Numbered from the stretch's first letter, positions 7,415 to 16,429 are shown. The stretch: DNA of 30,015 nucleotides from Clostridium sp. AF37-5 (GCF_003477605.1 NZ_QUDR01000028.1:1-30015); one strand, 5' to 3'. Translations and numbers: made by a program. The notes: generated by a model not told the origin, from the letters alone.

Positions 7415-8020
7415 TTATAATCCTTTGGAACGGTTGTATGCAGCACAAATCATATTTGAGTTTTTAATCAAAATGTGCATTGCAAAAAACTGTCCGATAC
7501 CACACAGAAAAGCGCCAAAAATGCACCACATCAATACGGTCGTACCGTTTTCCTGGAAATTTAAATTGTAACGAATGGCGTTTGCCGCTAAACGATTTCC
7601 CAATTTGTAGTACCAGTAATAAGCATAAATACCGCAGGTAATGAATGACAGTAAAATAAATGCAACAAGTCCCGAAGTCTGCTCGCCATCTCCCTCGCAG
7701 GCAATATTAACTTCCTCAGCCAATTTGTAAATGAAGTAATAACCGTATATGCCACAGGTAACCAGTGAAAGTAAAATGTATGTAACAAGCGAGCGGTCTT
7801 CTTTTAATCTGCCGCCGGAATATGGTGGAGGTGTACTTCCCGTTCCTCCTTGGAAATTCTGCTTCACATCTTCAAAAGCATTTCCTAATTCCTGTTCACT
7901 TTTGTTAAACACATCCTCTGCTGCCTGTTTTACCTTTTCTCCTGTTGAACACGGTTTACCACAAGACGGACAGAATTTTGTTCCATCCGGGACTTGTGCA
8001 CCGCAATTTGCACAAAACAT
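7415..8020 (-). CDS. Zinc-ribbon plus DUF4234 membrane protein
   Basis: 201 residues. The N-terminal zinc ribbon has two CxxC pairs (MFCANCGAQVPDGTKFCPSC). A charged linker and a Gly/Pro stretch (GGTGSTPPPYSGG) lead to a membrane part with a tandem duplication: SLVTYILLSLVTCGIYGYYF and GLVAFILLSFITCGIYAYYW, each followed by a YKL loop. A last hydrophobic segment ends the protein. Cytoplasmic zinc ribbons fused to DUF4234-type helices are common in Firmicutes, but their role is unknown. A strong AAAGGAGGAG precedes ATG 8020. It is the last of a tightly packed group that starts with thiT. Confidence 0.8.
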   Translation of the reverse strand: MFCANCGAQVPDGTKFCPSCGKPCSTGEKVKQAAEDVFNKSEQELGNAFEDVKQNFQGGTGSTPPPYSGGRLKEDRSLVTYILLSLVTCGIYGYYFIYKLAEEVNIACEGDGEQTSGLVAFILLSFITCGIYAYYWYYKLGNRLAANAIRYNLNFQENGTTVLMWCIFGAFLCGIGQFFAMHILIKNSNMICAAYNRSKGL

Positions 8021-8032
8021 ATGTCTCCTCCT

Positions 8033-8437
8033 TTAGCTTAAAATTTTTTGAATGAGTAAAACCATACATCCCTTTGCCGGTTCAAACACAACCACCTGAT
8101 GGTCCCCCCATATCATTCTATACAAATAAACAATAACATATAACGCTATCATTGTAAATATAAAACCTTTGTAAAACACTGGTTTTATGCGCTTTTTCAA
8201 TAGAATGACAAGTAATATAACCGGTGGCGTAAAAAATAAAGGATGAAAATAAAATGCCCGTGCAAAATCCAGATGAAAAACTGCCATCCACGCTCTGGAC
8301 ATTCCGCATCCTGCACACGAAATCCCGGTCAGAAATTTAATCGGGCACGTGATGCCAAAGCCCTCTAAAACTAAGTATAACAACACAACCGCCGCAATTG
8401 CTGAAATAATCTGAAACCGGTTTTCTTTCTTCTCCAA
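8033..8437 (-). CDS. DUF2752 family membrane protein
   Basis: 134 residues with three to four transmembrane helices. The family signature is intact: a CPIKFLTGISCAGCGMSRAW segment after the first helix, then DFARAFYFHPLF before the second. The Cys-x2-Cys-G-M core and the N-terminal CP are the invariant residues. Function is unknown in the family. It lies 12 bases upstream of the zinc-ribbon gene and 14 bases downstream of the GGDEF gene, consistent with one transcript. Confidence 0.85.
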   Translation of the reverse strand: MEKKENRFQIISAIAAVVLLYLVLEGFGITCPIKFLTGISCAGCGMSRAWMAVFHLDFARAFYFHPLFFTPPVILLVILLKKRIKPVFYKGFIFTMIALYVIVYLYRMIWGDHQVVVFEPAKGCMVLLIQKILS

Positions 8438-8451
8438 CTTACAGCTCCTTC

Positions 8452-9429
8452 CTAATGCTTTCCTCCTGATATTTTGTCATAATATCTGCGTTTGTCTTCA
8501 TACATCCTTTTATCCGCTTCTCGCAGCAGATTTTCAAATGGCTCTTTCGCATTCTTCCGGTAAGCAAATCCATACGCCATACTAACTTCCTTCAATTCAA
8601 GATATACAAGCATTTTATCAATTTTTTCATTCACTGCATTTAAATCCACATCAAACAGCACAATCACAAACTCATCACCGCCCACGCGGTACACATTCTC
8701 ATTGCCAAAGCAGGCAAACAAAACTTCTGCCGCATCACACAAATATTTATCTCCTGCCTCGTGCCCTTTCGTGTCATTTTTCTTTTTCAGTCCATTCAAA
8801 TCACACATAATGAGGGCAATCGACTGATTTTTGGCAAAGTCTCCATCATAGGCAAACGACAGTGCTTTTCGGCTCCGGCAGCCGGTAAGCTGGTCACGCA
8901 GCGCATTTTCCTCAACTTCTCTGGCATAATTTCGGATACGAATCATCATGGAAATGACAAACTCCATCATATTTATCATAGTAGAAATATTGTCCATCAA
9001 TTCCACCGGCGGATTATCCACTCCATAAAAACCAATGTATTTACCATTAACTTCAATTGGCCCTGTCACCAAAGTCCGAATTCCCTGTGGTTTCAAAATA
9101 TGATACAGTGACTCACTCACTTTCCGATACTCCTCTATATCATGTATCATAATGTTGTGTGATTTTTCATACTCTAAAAACCACGCATCCAGCATTCCCT
9201 CATAAGGCACCCGCTGTAAATTATCAATTTGCTCGGATACACCTTCTCTACACCACTCGTAGGTATTTCGAAATGTACCATCTAAATTATCTTCAAAAAT
9301 ATATGCCCGGTCGGAATCCAGATTTTCACAAATATACTTTATAATCTGCTGTATAATATAATCCGGTGACTCCGCCGATGATGCATATCGTATCATATCT
9401 GTAATAAATTTTTCATAATTCCTTTTCAT
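8452..9429 (-). CDS. GAF-like sensor plus GGDEF diguanylate cyclase
   Basis: 325 residues. Residues about 20-165 look like a GAF sensor (DRAYIFEDNLDGTFRNTYEW ... GIRTLVTGPIEVNGKYIGFY). A GGDEF domain follows, with IALIMCDLNGLKKKND for metal and GTP binding and an intact RVGGDEF active site, so it should make cyclic-di-GMP from two GTP. The residues where the inhibitory RxxD site normally lies (before NVYRV-GGDEF) read FGNE, so classic product inhibition is probably absent. AGGAAG precedes ATG 9429. It is 24 bases downstream of an HD-GYP gene, a synthesis/degradation pair. The GAF ligand is unknown. Confidence 0.9.
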   Translation of the reverse strand: MKRNYEKFITDMIRYASSAESPDYIIQQIIKYICENLDSDRAYIFEDNLDGTFRNTYEWCREGVSEQIDNLQRVPYEGMLDAWFLEYEKSHNIMIHDIEEYRKVSESLYHILKPQGIRTLVTGPIEVNGKYIGFYGVDNPPVELMDNISTMINMMEFVISMMIRIRNYAREVEENALRDQLTGCRSRKALSFAYDGDFAKNQSIALIMCDLNGLKKKNDTKGHEAGDKYLCDAAEVLFACFGNENVYRVGGDEFVIVLFDVDLNAVNEKIDKMLVYLELKEVSMAYGFAYRKNAKEPFENLLREADKRMYEDKRRYYDKISGGKH

Positions 9430-9453
9430 TCCGGCACTTCCTATCTTGTGTAT

Positions 9454-11136
9454 TTATAAATCAGTTCCCGTATCTAAAACGGCCTCCATTTCATCAATAT
9501 GCTCCAAGAACAAATCATCAATTTCCGCATCAAAATGCGTTCCCCGGCTTTCCTTCATAATCGCCATCGCTTTTTCCTTGGAAAATCCATCTTTATAGTG
9601 GCGTTTGGAACGCAGCGCATCATATACATCTGCCACCCCCATAATTCGTGCAGAAAGCGGTATCTCCTCACCGCGAATTCCACACGGATAGCCGCTGCCA
9701 TCATATTTCTCATGGTGGTACAGTGCCATATCATGTGCAATCTGATAATAAGCATCGGATTCCATTCCCTGAATTGTATTCTCTAATATTTTGGCTCCTT
9801 CCGCCGGATGCGCCTTCATAATGGCAAATTCTTCATCCGTAAGTTTTCCTTCCTTCTGCAAAATACGGTCCGGGATAGCAATCTTTCCAATATCGTGCAG
9901 ACGTGCGGCTGCCGCCGTCATCTCTGCATATTCATCCGTAATTTTATCGGCAAATCTCGCATCTTTTTTCATCACATTGACAAGTACCGTCACTAAATTT
10001 CCAGTATTTTTAATATGAAGTCCGGTAATTCCATCCCTCGCCTCAATCATCGCTGCAAAACTGGCAATGATATCACGCTGAATTTTGACTACCTCTTTGG
10101 TCTTAACATCCAAGTCATGCTGCAAACGCTCCGTATAATAATAGTTGTCCGTAATTTCTGTAATGACAATCATTCGCCCATAATATTTATCATCGCGGTA
10201 AATACCATGCTTGGATACTTCATATACACATTTTTCACTATTTTTGTGTTCTAGAAGTGAACATTCATCTAAAAATAAATTTTCTGACTTCGCAGCAAGA
10301 TCTTCTAAATATTGTAACCCCTCACTCCGCTCTTTCTGCAGCTTTTCCAATATCTTTTCTGCCTCCGGGTTCGTGTAAACCAACCCGCCATAAATATTGA
10401 GAACAATTAAGCCATTGGACATATACTCCACCGCTTCCTGTTGTGCCAGACGCAGCGTGTCAAATAACTTATACTTGCGAATGAGCCGCTGAAACAAAAA
10501 CACTGCCACCAGATACGCCAATGTTGTCGAATCATATCCGTCTGTCAGTTTAAACAAAAACAATACCAGACAAAGGAACGTAAGCAGCACCATAACAAGC
10601 AGTACCGTTACCTGCTTGCGCATAATTTCTGATTTGTCTTTCCGATATTTCTGAACGCACACGTAAAAGGTAGAAAAAACGAAATATAGTACAAGAATAA
10701 TATACAAGTTGTAAAACAATCCATGTCCCAGTACCAAATGCGGAAAAAGTCCATCTTCTGTATAAGAAATGGATGAATAAAAAAGCGAATGATGTTCATT
10801 GGTAAATACCAATGCCGCCACAAACACGCTTATGCCAAAAAATAAATTTACCTTTTTTTTACTAAGTTTTACCCCGCAATACTCCATTACAAAGAGGTAC
10901 ATAATAAATATAATGAACGGTTTTCCTAAATATGTAAATTTCAAAGACTGCATTGCCAGTTCTTTGGTCGCCGCCTGCATTTCCAGCGTATACCCGGCAA
11001 TATTAAATACCGTAGCATATAAAAGCATCACAAGAAGCGTCTGAATCCGCGAACTGTGCTGTCTGCTTACATATAAAATTTCAAAAAACAGTGCTGCCAT
11101 TCCCACATACTGAATTACCAGTAAAATCCAATACAT
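9454..11136 (-). CDS. 7TM sensor-PAS-HD-GYP cyclic-di-GMP phosphodiesterase
   Basis: About 560 residues from ATG 11136 (AGAGGGGG four bases upstream; the frame extends to 11157). Seven hydrophobic helices fill residues 1-215, like the histidine-kinase N-terminal 7TM module. A PAS-like region follows (EAVEYMSNGLIVLNIYGGLV), then a helix, then an HD-GYP domain (about 360-540) with H-D in LHDIGKIAIPD, the HHEKYDGSGYP signature and VADVYDALRSKRHY. The full metal-binding set supports hydrolysis of cyclic-di-GMP. The sensor probably detects a membrane or envelope signal. It follows thiT by 26 bases and precedes a diguanylate cyclase, so opposing enzymes are encoded together. Confidence 0.92.
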   Translation of the reverse strand: MYWILLVIQYVGMAALFFEILYVSRQHSSRIQTLLVMLLYATVFNIAGYTLEMQAATKELAMQSLKFTYLGKPFIIFIMYLFVMEYCGVKLSKKKVNLFFGISVFVAALVFTNEHHSLFYSSISYTEDGLFPHLVLGHGLFYNLYIILVLYFVFSTFYVCVQKYRKDKSEIMRKQVTVLLVMVLLTFLCLVLFLFKLTDGYDSTTLAYLVAVFLFQRLIRKYKLFDTLRLAQQEAVEYMSNGLIVLNIYGGLVYTNPEAEKILEKLQKERSEGLQYLEDLAAKSENLFLDECSLLEHKNSEKCVYEVSKHGIYRDDKYYGRMIVITEITDNYYYTERLQHDLDVKTKEVVKIQRDIIASFAAMIEARDGITGLHIKNTGNLVTVLVNVMKKDARFADKITDEYAEMTAAAARLHDIGKIAIPDRILQKEGKLTDEEFAIMKAHPAEGAKILENTIQGMESDAYYQIAHDMALYHHEKYDGSGYPCGIRGEEIPLSARIMGVADVYDALRSKRHYKDGFSKEKAMAIMKESRGTHFDAEIDDLFLEHIDEMEAVLDTGTDL

Positions 11137-11162
11137 AAAACCCCCTCTTTCCTGCACCAGTT

Positions 11163-11744
11163 TTATCTATCGTTTTCCCTCTTTTGAAATAAAAATCCCG
11201 GTGCTGTTTTTCCAATTATCAAAATAACAATTACTCCGATGATAATGTTTGGCAGCATATAAGAACCATTGTAGATTAAGCTATAGTAAGCAACGCTCCA
11301 ACCCTTTGGTGCATAACTTCCCCACAAAAGCCATCCGGATAAAAAGCTGCACAGAAAGCGCAGTGCTCCGCATATCGCCGTTCCAACTGCCGCACCTATA
11401 AGCTTATTCTTAAATAGCGGAAGAAAAAGCCCTGCCAGTCCAAGTACCGTAAAGGCAAAAAGATAATCTAACAGTACACATCCAATCATCGCAGGAATCG
11501 TAGCGCAGTACATTACATTACTAAAGCCTAATATAAGCTGAATGATACCATGTACGGCTGCCGTAAATGTTCCCCATTTCACTCCATGACGAAGTCCCAT
11601 AATGACTAACGGAATCATTTCCAGTGTAATGCTTCCGCCCATCGGCATATCATAAAGTTTAATATAACTAAGGACAAACGCCATGGCAATCATTAATGCC
11701 CCTTCAACTAACAAAAAAGTTTTCTTCGATGTATCTGTATTCAT
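11163..11744 (-). CDS. thiT: ThiT thiamine transporter (ECF S component)
   Basis: 193 residues with about six transmembrane helices. Typical ThiT/YuaJ features are the N-terminal VEGALMIAMAFVLSYIKL, MPMGGSITLEMIPLVIMGLR near residue 33, and the thiamine-pocket region toward the C-terminus (PKGWSVAYYSLIYNGSYMLP), with the Trp, Tyr and Asn that hold the ligand. ThiT needs the shared EcfA/A'/T energising module, which is not in this window. No TPP riboswitch is seen in the 82-base leader, which is unusual since thiT genes in Firmicutes are often THI-box controlled. It has its own promoter (11786-11814) and heads a cluster with HD-GYP and GGDEF genes. Confidence 0.93.
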   Translation of the reverse strand: MNTDTSKKTFLLVEGALMIAMAFVLSYIKLYDMPMGGSITLEMIPLVIMGLRHGVKWGTFTAAVHGIIQLILGFSNVMYCATIPAMIGCVLLDYLFAFTVLGLAGLFLPLFKNKLIGAAVGTAICGALRFLCSFLSGWLLWGSYAPKGWSVAYYSLIYNGSYMLPNIIIGVIVILIIGKTAPGFLFQKRENDR

Positions 11745-11785
11745 AATAATTCCTCTTTTCCGCGCACACGCAACTTAATAACTTT

Positions 11786-11814
11786 ATTCTAACAAGCATG
11801 AGAAAAAATGGCAA
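11786..11814 (-). promoter_or_regulatory. Promoter of the thiT operon
   Basis: TTGCCA (11814-11809) and TAGAAT (11791-11786) on the minus strand are 17 bases apart. The -35 lies within the 3' arm of the fbp terminator stem, so terminator and promoter are fused. The leader to ATG 11744 is only about 35 bases and has no room for a riboswitch. Confidence 0.6.
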
Positions 11815-11822
11815 GTTTTGCC
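11803..11822 (-). terminator. Intrinsic terminator of fbp
   Basis: Minus strand: GGCAA, loop AAC, TTGCC, then A and six T (11808-11803). It begins 5 bases after the fbp stop codon. The stem is short, so efficiency may be moderate. Confidence 0.6.
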
Positions 11823-11826
11823 TTTT

Positions 11827-13713
11827 CTATAATCTGCGGTAATTTTCAAGCAATTTTCTCAAATCACTGATTTCCTCCAACAAATGTTTGCCAATGTCTG
11901 TGTCTTTTACAAACATACGCTGCAAATCTTTTTCGATAATCTCAGAAGAGGATTCAATATCCGTATTATTCATCAAGGCGTCTTCCACTGAAGTAAATGG
12001 GGTATGCGCTTTCAGCCTTAACCCATGCGAATTAAAAATCAAGGTATAGCCGGCAATCCCTGTCGCTTTATTCATGGAGCGGCAGAAACCGCCATCAATT
12101 ACAAACAGCCTTCCTTTTGCCCTGACCGGATTTTCCCCCTCAATGGCATGGACCGGTGTATGTCCATTGATGATATGGGAATCGTCATCATAAAGCCCAA
12201 ATTCATGAAGAATCTGGCAGCAAAAACTTTCATCATAATACTTGCTGTAATAAGGATTTGACTCCTCCGTCCACAAACTTTCTTTGTCCACGTATTCACG
12301 CTCAAAAGTCTTAAGTTTTCTTCCACACAAAGGCGACTTTTCACCGCCCCACAAAAACCACATGAAATCAATATCATCTTTGTCCGGGTTGTCCAAATAA
12401 GCAGCTCTTGCTTTTTCCTCGCACTTATCCAACAACGCTTTTCCATGATAATATTTCCCATCAATGCACAATTTATCAAAAGCTCCGTTTTTATCAACCG
12501 GAACACACCCATGATAAATTAAATTTCCGTTGTATACATTGTACATACTTCCTTTTTCATACAGAAAACGAATATGTTTTTGCAGACGCTGGCTCGACAC
12601 AAAATTCCGGTGCAGTTTCCGCAAAATTTCCGTTTCTTCCTCTGTTAATTCATAAGGATCTGCTAAATCTACAGTCGGAAACACATTGGTATTCATAGTG
12701 ACCCATTCGCCCTCAATCATAACCTTATTTTTTGTATCATCCATTTGCCCCAATAACAGCCTGTCACTCATCTCATACTCCGGATGTGTCTTTATCAACC
12801 GCCCCTCTAACTTAAAAAGGATAACGGTAACCGCTGCTAATGCTGCCTTTATGCCATCCTCAATTCCATACGTTTTCATACCAAAAAGAATCAACTGCCT
12901 TAAGCTGATTCCATAGGCATTTTCTAAAATTTCAACATTATCATATTTGAGGTTATTACGAATCACACTGCATATGCACGCATCATTTCCGCAGGCAGCA
13001 CCCATCCATAAAATATCATGATTTCCCCACTCAATATCCAGTGAATGATAATCATACAATAAATCCAGTATTTTATCCGCACTCCCGCCTCGGTCAAAAA
13101 TATCTCCGACAATGTGAAGGTGGTCAACAGCCAGTCGCTTAATCAACTGCGACAGTGCAATAATAAATTCATCTGCATCCTCCAGCTCAATAATCGTCTG
13201 TAATATCTGCTTATGATACCGAATCTGGTTTGCATCTTCATCTTCCTGCGCATGCAGCAGCTCGTCAATAATATAAGCATAGTCCTCCGGCAGTGCCTTC
13301 CTCACTTTTGACCTTGTATACTTCGACGACAATAACTTGGCAACCATAATTAAATGATTCAATGTCATGGCATACCAGTTGCCATCAATTCTGTTCGTTT
13401 CCCCGAGCAGCGTCATTTTTTCTCTCGGATAATAAATCAGTGTACACAGTTCCTGTCTGTCAAACTCCGATAAGGTATCTTTAAAAATCAAGTCCACTTT
13501 TTCTTTGATTACTCCGGAACAGTTATTCATAATATGCAAAAATGCTTCATATTCACCATGAATATCACTTAAGAAAAACTCCGTCCCTTTCGGCAGGTTT
13601 GTAATGGCCGTTAAATTTACGATTTCCCGGATTACCGCCTGACTTGATGAATAGTTTTGTTTTAATAGTTTTAAATATTTTGTGTTTTCCTTTCCGTTAT
13701 ACACATGCTCCAT
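11827..13713 (-). CDS. fbp: Class III fructose-1,6-bisphosphatase
   Basis: About 628 residues, the long calcineurin-like FBPase of Firmicutes, which removes the 1-phosphate from fructose-1,6-bisphosphate in gluconeogenesis. Metallophosphatase motifs appear in order: DIHGEYEAF (about 50), GDIFDRGG (about 203), GNHDILWMG (about 230) and NGHTPVH (about 516). All metal ligands are present. The frame opens at TTG 13749, but that codon is upstream of or at the predicted transcript start (TATAAT at 13758-13753). ATG 13713, with GAGGAAA upstream, is the better start. It stands alone between a terminator and a hairpin repeat. Confidence 0.95.
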   Translation of the reverse strand: MEHVYNGKENTKYLKLLKQNYSSSQAVIREIVNLTAITNLPKGTEFFLSDIHGEYEAFLHIMNNCSGVIKEKVDLIFKDTLSEFDRQELCTLIYYPREKMTLLGETNRIDGNWYAMTLNHLIMVAKLLSSKYTRSKVRKALPEDYAYIIDELLHAQEDEDANQIRYHKQILQTIIELEDADEFIIALSQLIKRLAVDHLHIVGDIFDRGGSADKILDLLYDYHSLDIEWGNHDILWMGAACGNDACICSVIRNNLKYDNVEILENAYGISLRQLILFGMKTYGIEDGIKAALAAVTVILFKLEGRLIKTHPEYEMSDRLLLGQMDDTKNKVMIEGEWVTMNTNVFPTVDLADPYELTEEETEILRKLHRNFVSSQRLQKHIRFLYEKGSMYNVYNGNLIYHGCVPVDKNGAFDKLCIDGKYYHGKALLDKCEEKARAAYLDNPDKDDIDFMWFLWGGEKSPLCGRKLKTFEREYVDKESLWTEESNPYYSKYYDESFCCQILHEFGLYDDDSHIINGHTPVHAIEGENPVRAKGRLFVIDGGFCRSMNKATGIAGYTLIFNSHGLRLKAHTPFTSVEDALMNNTDIESSSEIIEKDLQRMFVKDTDIGKHLLEEISDLRKLLENYRRL

Positions 13714-13752
13714 CAATCTATTTCCTCGTCTTTCAAATAAATTCCCCAATTG

Positions 13753-13758
13753 ATTATA
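13753..13758 (-). promoter_or_regulatory. Extended -10 promoter of fbp
   Basis: The minus strand shows TGATATAAT, a consensus extended -10 box (TATAAT at 13758-13753), with no good -35 at 17 bases. It predicts a transcript start about 33 bases before ATG 13713. The hairpin repeat at 13799 lies 40 bases upstream. Confidence 0.5.
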
Positions 13759-13798
13759 TCATAACAGAAGATGTTATTTTTATGCAAGGAAAAAGAAC

Positions 13799-14012
13799 GT
13801 TTGTGTCAAGTGTTTGTTGGCACTTTTTTGTTTTCCGTAGTTCCGTAGAAAAGCTTTGCGTCTCGTGGGCACTCCCGTTTGTTGAGTGCGTAGCGGTATG
13901 GGCACCGAAACTACCGGTGCTTCATACCGACGTACTCAAACCCACGAGTCACAAAGTTTTTCTACGGAATTACTGGAATCCAAAAGAACTGGCTGCAAAC
14001 ATTTGTCACAAC
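13799..14012. repeat. Intergenic palindromic repeat, copy 2 (about 214 bp, long form)
   Basis: Termini GTTTGTGTCAAGTGTTTG (13799-13816) and CAAACATTTGTCACAAC (13996-14012) are inverted. The next parts also pair: TTCCGTAGAAAA (13841-13852) with TTTTTCTACGGAA (13957-13969), CTCGTGGG with CCCACGAG, and a central hairpin of CGGTATGGGCACCG with CGGTGCTTCATACCG. The unit is therefore one near-continuous stem. Its left TTGGCACTTTTTTG and right AATTACTGGAATCCAAAAG match copy 1, but it carries over 100 bp of extra stem in the centre. It fills the gap between fbp and the MFS gene. Confidence 0.8.
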
Positions 14013-14016
14013 CCCA

Positions 14017-15234
14017 TCATTCCAACCTCCGCCACATCCACACCATAACCACAACGCCCACAAGCCCGACACCACTACTCAAAAGCATAAGATTTCTCAA
14101 GCCAAACGCATCTTTAATCAAACCACACGAGATACTTCCTGCCATCTCCCCAAGCCCCATCCCGGCGAGATTAATGAGGGAAGCACCTTTTACGGCATCC
14201 GCCTGTGGCAGATAGTCCATGACAAAATACACCGTGCCGACATAATAAATACTGAGCCCTAACAGTTCCAGTGCCTGCGACAAAATGACAAGTGTTACGC
14301 TGCTGGAAAATGTCGTTGCCGTGGCGCGAAGGAAGCAAAAGAATGCACAGACTACCATCAGTTTATCAATCGAAACTCGACCGCGAATCCGATAAAAGAC
14401 AAGTGCCACCGGAATTTCCGCCATTGCAAGCACGAACTGAGCCATCCCATAGTCCGCATGATTTCCTCCCATACCCTCAATCCAGTCAATAAGAAATGTA
14501 CTGTTCATATTATAAGCAGCAAAGACAAACACAAGTCCAAGCAAAAATAATGAATATTTAGGAAAATGTTTCAGCAGATAAAAACACGAATGGACTTCTC
14601 CTGTTTCGCATTTCGTGTCTGAATTTTCGGAGGCTAAGTCTTCCGTTTTTTCTTCCTTTTTTCTTCCCTTTGAAAAATCGACAGCATCCATATTAAACGC
14701 AAAAAAAGCAAACAAAAAACTTACGACAATCTGGAAAATCAAAATCCGGTTTGCCCCAAACGCATCGGCAATCAAACCAACCACAACGCAGAAAACGGCC
14801 CAGCACAAAGAACCGCAGGCACGCGATATGGCGTAGTTCATTTTCACGCCGTGGTTCATGTACTGGATAGACAGCGAATCCACAAGCGGCGAAGCGCAGT
14901 GGATTGTCATGCCAAAAACAATCAGCGTGAGCATTGCCATCCACATCGTATGTCCGGTTAAATAAAATAAAAAAGAAAAAATAATATTTACAAAAGTCAT
15001 GAGAATCAGCATGCGCTGCAAGGGAACTTTTTCGGCGTGTTTATCCGCAAAACTTCCTAATACCATTTGAAAAATGAGCACTGCCAGATATTTGACAGCG
15101 CTCAAAATTCCGATTTCTGTTCCGGAAAAACCTTTTGCCTCTAAAAGCGGTGTTGTAAACGCCATCGCTACAGCTGCGAGCGTCCAGTATCCTCCCTGCA
15201 AAAAACAGTATTTCACCGTAATTCTTCGATTCAT
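14017..15234 (-). CDS. MFS transporter (MFS_1-like/NHS-like)
   Basis: 405 residues from ATG 15234, with AAAGGGGG upstream; the frame is open to 15324 but that part overlaps the preceding gene. Twelve helices in two halves are joined by a charged central loop (FSKGRKKEEKTEDLASENSD). FADKHAEKVP in loop 2-3 is the degenerate MFS motif A. Overall pattern resembles the MFS_1-like group (LacY/phenylpropionate-permease relatives). It is the last gene of operon B, 17 bases after the second cyclodeaminase paralogue, so it may export a product or import a substrate of that pathway; the substrate cannot be read from sequence. The stop lies 4 bases from hairpin repeat copy 2. Confidence 0.85.
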   Translation of the reverse strand: MNRRITVKYCFLQGGYWTLAAVAMAFTTPLLEAKGFSGTEIGILSAVKYLAVLIFQMVLGSFADKHAEKVPLQRMLILMTFVNIIFSFLFYLTGHTMWMAMLTLIVFGMTIHCASPLVDSLSIQYMNHGVKMNYAISRACGSLCWAVFCVVVGLIADAFGANRILIFQIVVSFLFAFFAFNMDAVDFSKGRKKEEKTEDLASENSDTKCETGEVHSCFYLLKHFPKYSLFLLGLVFVFAAYNMNSTFLIDWIEGMGGNHADYGMAQFVLAMAEIPVALVFYRIRGRVSIDKLMVVCAFFCFLRATATTFSSSVTLVILSQALELLGLSIYYVGTVYFVMDYLPQADAVKGASLINLAGMGLGEMAGSISCGLIKDAFGLRNLMLLSSGVGLVGVVVMVWMWRRLE

Positions 15235-15251
15235 ACCAACCGCCCCCTTTG

Positions 15252-16403
15252 TTAATAAAGATACGGTTTTTCCCATAAATTCAATGTCGTTCCAATGCCC
15301 TTTTCTTTCGCCTTGCAGTAACACTCATACCCCCAGCCGACATCTAAAATCGGCATACCGCCGACACTAACCATGATAATTTCATCATCCGATTTGCGCC
15401 CTTTTTTTTCACCGAGTAAAATCTCACCAAGCTCTGTCACTTCTGAGCGCTCAATTTTCCCATCGTCCACCATGTTGACATAATACATGCCGGGGATTCC
15501 TGATGAGAGACGCTTTCCATTTTCATCCCACTCCTCATAAATTTCTATGTACTCCTCATACATCGGGTAGTTATCCACAATTTTGCGGATATCTTTCACC
15601 ATAAAATCATAATCACTAAAATCCATTGTGCCGGAGGAAATAATCAAACAGCCGGGCTTAATCCATTCGGGCTTCAGCACCGGCCAACGGCGTTTTTCAA
15701 CCGAGGTTGCCTCACTGATGATATCCGCATCCTTTACCGCCTCTTCATCCGTACCGCACAAAACAATATGAGAAACCTGCGGATACTTTTCCTTAATAAA
15801 ACGCTCCATTTCTTTCGCCGTTGCGGATGCCGCAGAACTTCCTTTAATCTTAATGGTATCAATGGAATTAAACTGGGACATATATGCCATCAGGCATGTT
15901 TTGTTCACAACGCCGGGTCCCAAAAGTGTCAGCACTTTCGGATTTTTTACTGACAAATGTTTGGCAACTACCCCCGGCACCGCGCCGGTGCGCATGGCAG
16001 ACAGCAAATTGGCTGACATATAGGCAAGCGGCTGTCCGGTCTCCACATTATTTAATGTCGCCATCAAAATGGAACGCGGCAGTCCTTTCCTCACATTTCG
16101 CCCGTTTGAGCCATAAAATTTTTCACCGGCTAAATGAAATCGTCCACCGAGATACGCCGGCATCGACATAAATCTTCGGTCACGCGAATCCTCAAGAGGG
16201 AATCCTGGGATTTCTGATTCTTTTGGAAAAATCAATTGGATGCCATGCTCTCTCCGATTTTTTCCGCCCATCAAAACGTCGCCTTTTGCCAAAAGACAAA
16301 GCACTTCTTCCATCGTCTCCACACAATGCCCGGCATCCAAAACACCGGCATCTATCATATCTTTTTCATTTAAATATAAAAAATCAATTCTTGTATCTGA
16401 CAT
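15252..16403 (-). CDS. Ornithine cyclodeaminase/mu-crystallin family protein, paralogue 2
   Basis: 383 residues from ATG 16403 (AGGAGG six bases upstream; the GTG at 16409 is too close). Family features: YLNEKDMIDAGVLDAGHCVE at the start, a substrate half with GLPRSILMATLNNVETGQPL and AYMSANLLSAMRTGAVPGVV, and a Rossmann half. The NAD loop is unusual: TLLGPGVVNKTC has Asn where the usual GxGxxA/G has a small residue, and no Gln of the GxGxQA motif. True cyclodeaminases turn ornithine into proline plus ammonia; the family also has imine reductases and amino-acid dehydrogenases. Long relatives in Clostridia are sometimes named tyramine oxidase subunit B. It is clearly homologous to the gene at 23687. 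Confidence 0.85.
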   Translation of the reverse strand: MSDTRIDFLYLNEKDMIDAGVLDAGHCVETMEEVLCLLAKGDVLMGGKNRREHGIQLIFPKESEIPGFPLEDSRDRRFMSMPAYLGGRFHLAGEKFYGSNGRNVRKGLPRSILMATLNNVETGQPLAYMSANLLSAMRTGAVPGVVAKHLSVKNPKVLTLLGPGVVNKTCLMAYMSQFNSIDTIKIKGSSAASATAKEMERFIKEKYPQVSHIVLCGTDEEAVKDADIISEATSVEKRRWPVLKPEWIKPGCLIISSGTMDFSDYDFMVKDIRKIVDNYPMYEEYIEIYEEWDENGKRLSSGIPGMYYVNMVDDGKIERSEVTELGEILLGEKKGRKSDDEIIMVSVGGMPILDVGWGYECYCKAKEKGIGTTLNLWEKPYLY

Positions 16404-16429
16404 AAACACCCTCCTTTTCCAGAAAACAG

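Noticed and set aside
11745..11785. TPP riboswitch expected in front of thiT
   Set aside because: The stretch between the predicted start and ATG is about 35 bases and has no THI-box-like segments; the only structure upstream is the fbp terminator.
13799..14012. Rho-independent terminator of the MFS gene only
   Set aside because: Size, shared termini with two other loci and multi-segment pairing fit a dispersed repeat better, although it may stop MFS transcription as a side effect.
13644..14048. 134-residue plus-strand open frame across the fbp promoter and repeat copy 2
   Set aside because: It runs through the fbp 5' end and a 214-bp palindrome; composition is not protein-like and it has no start signals.
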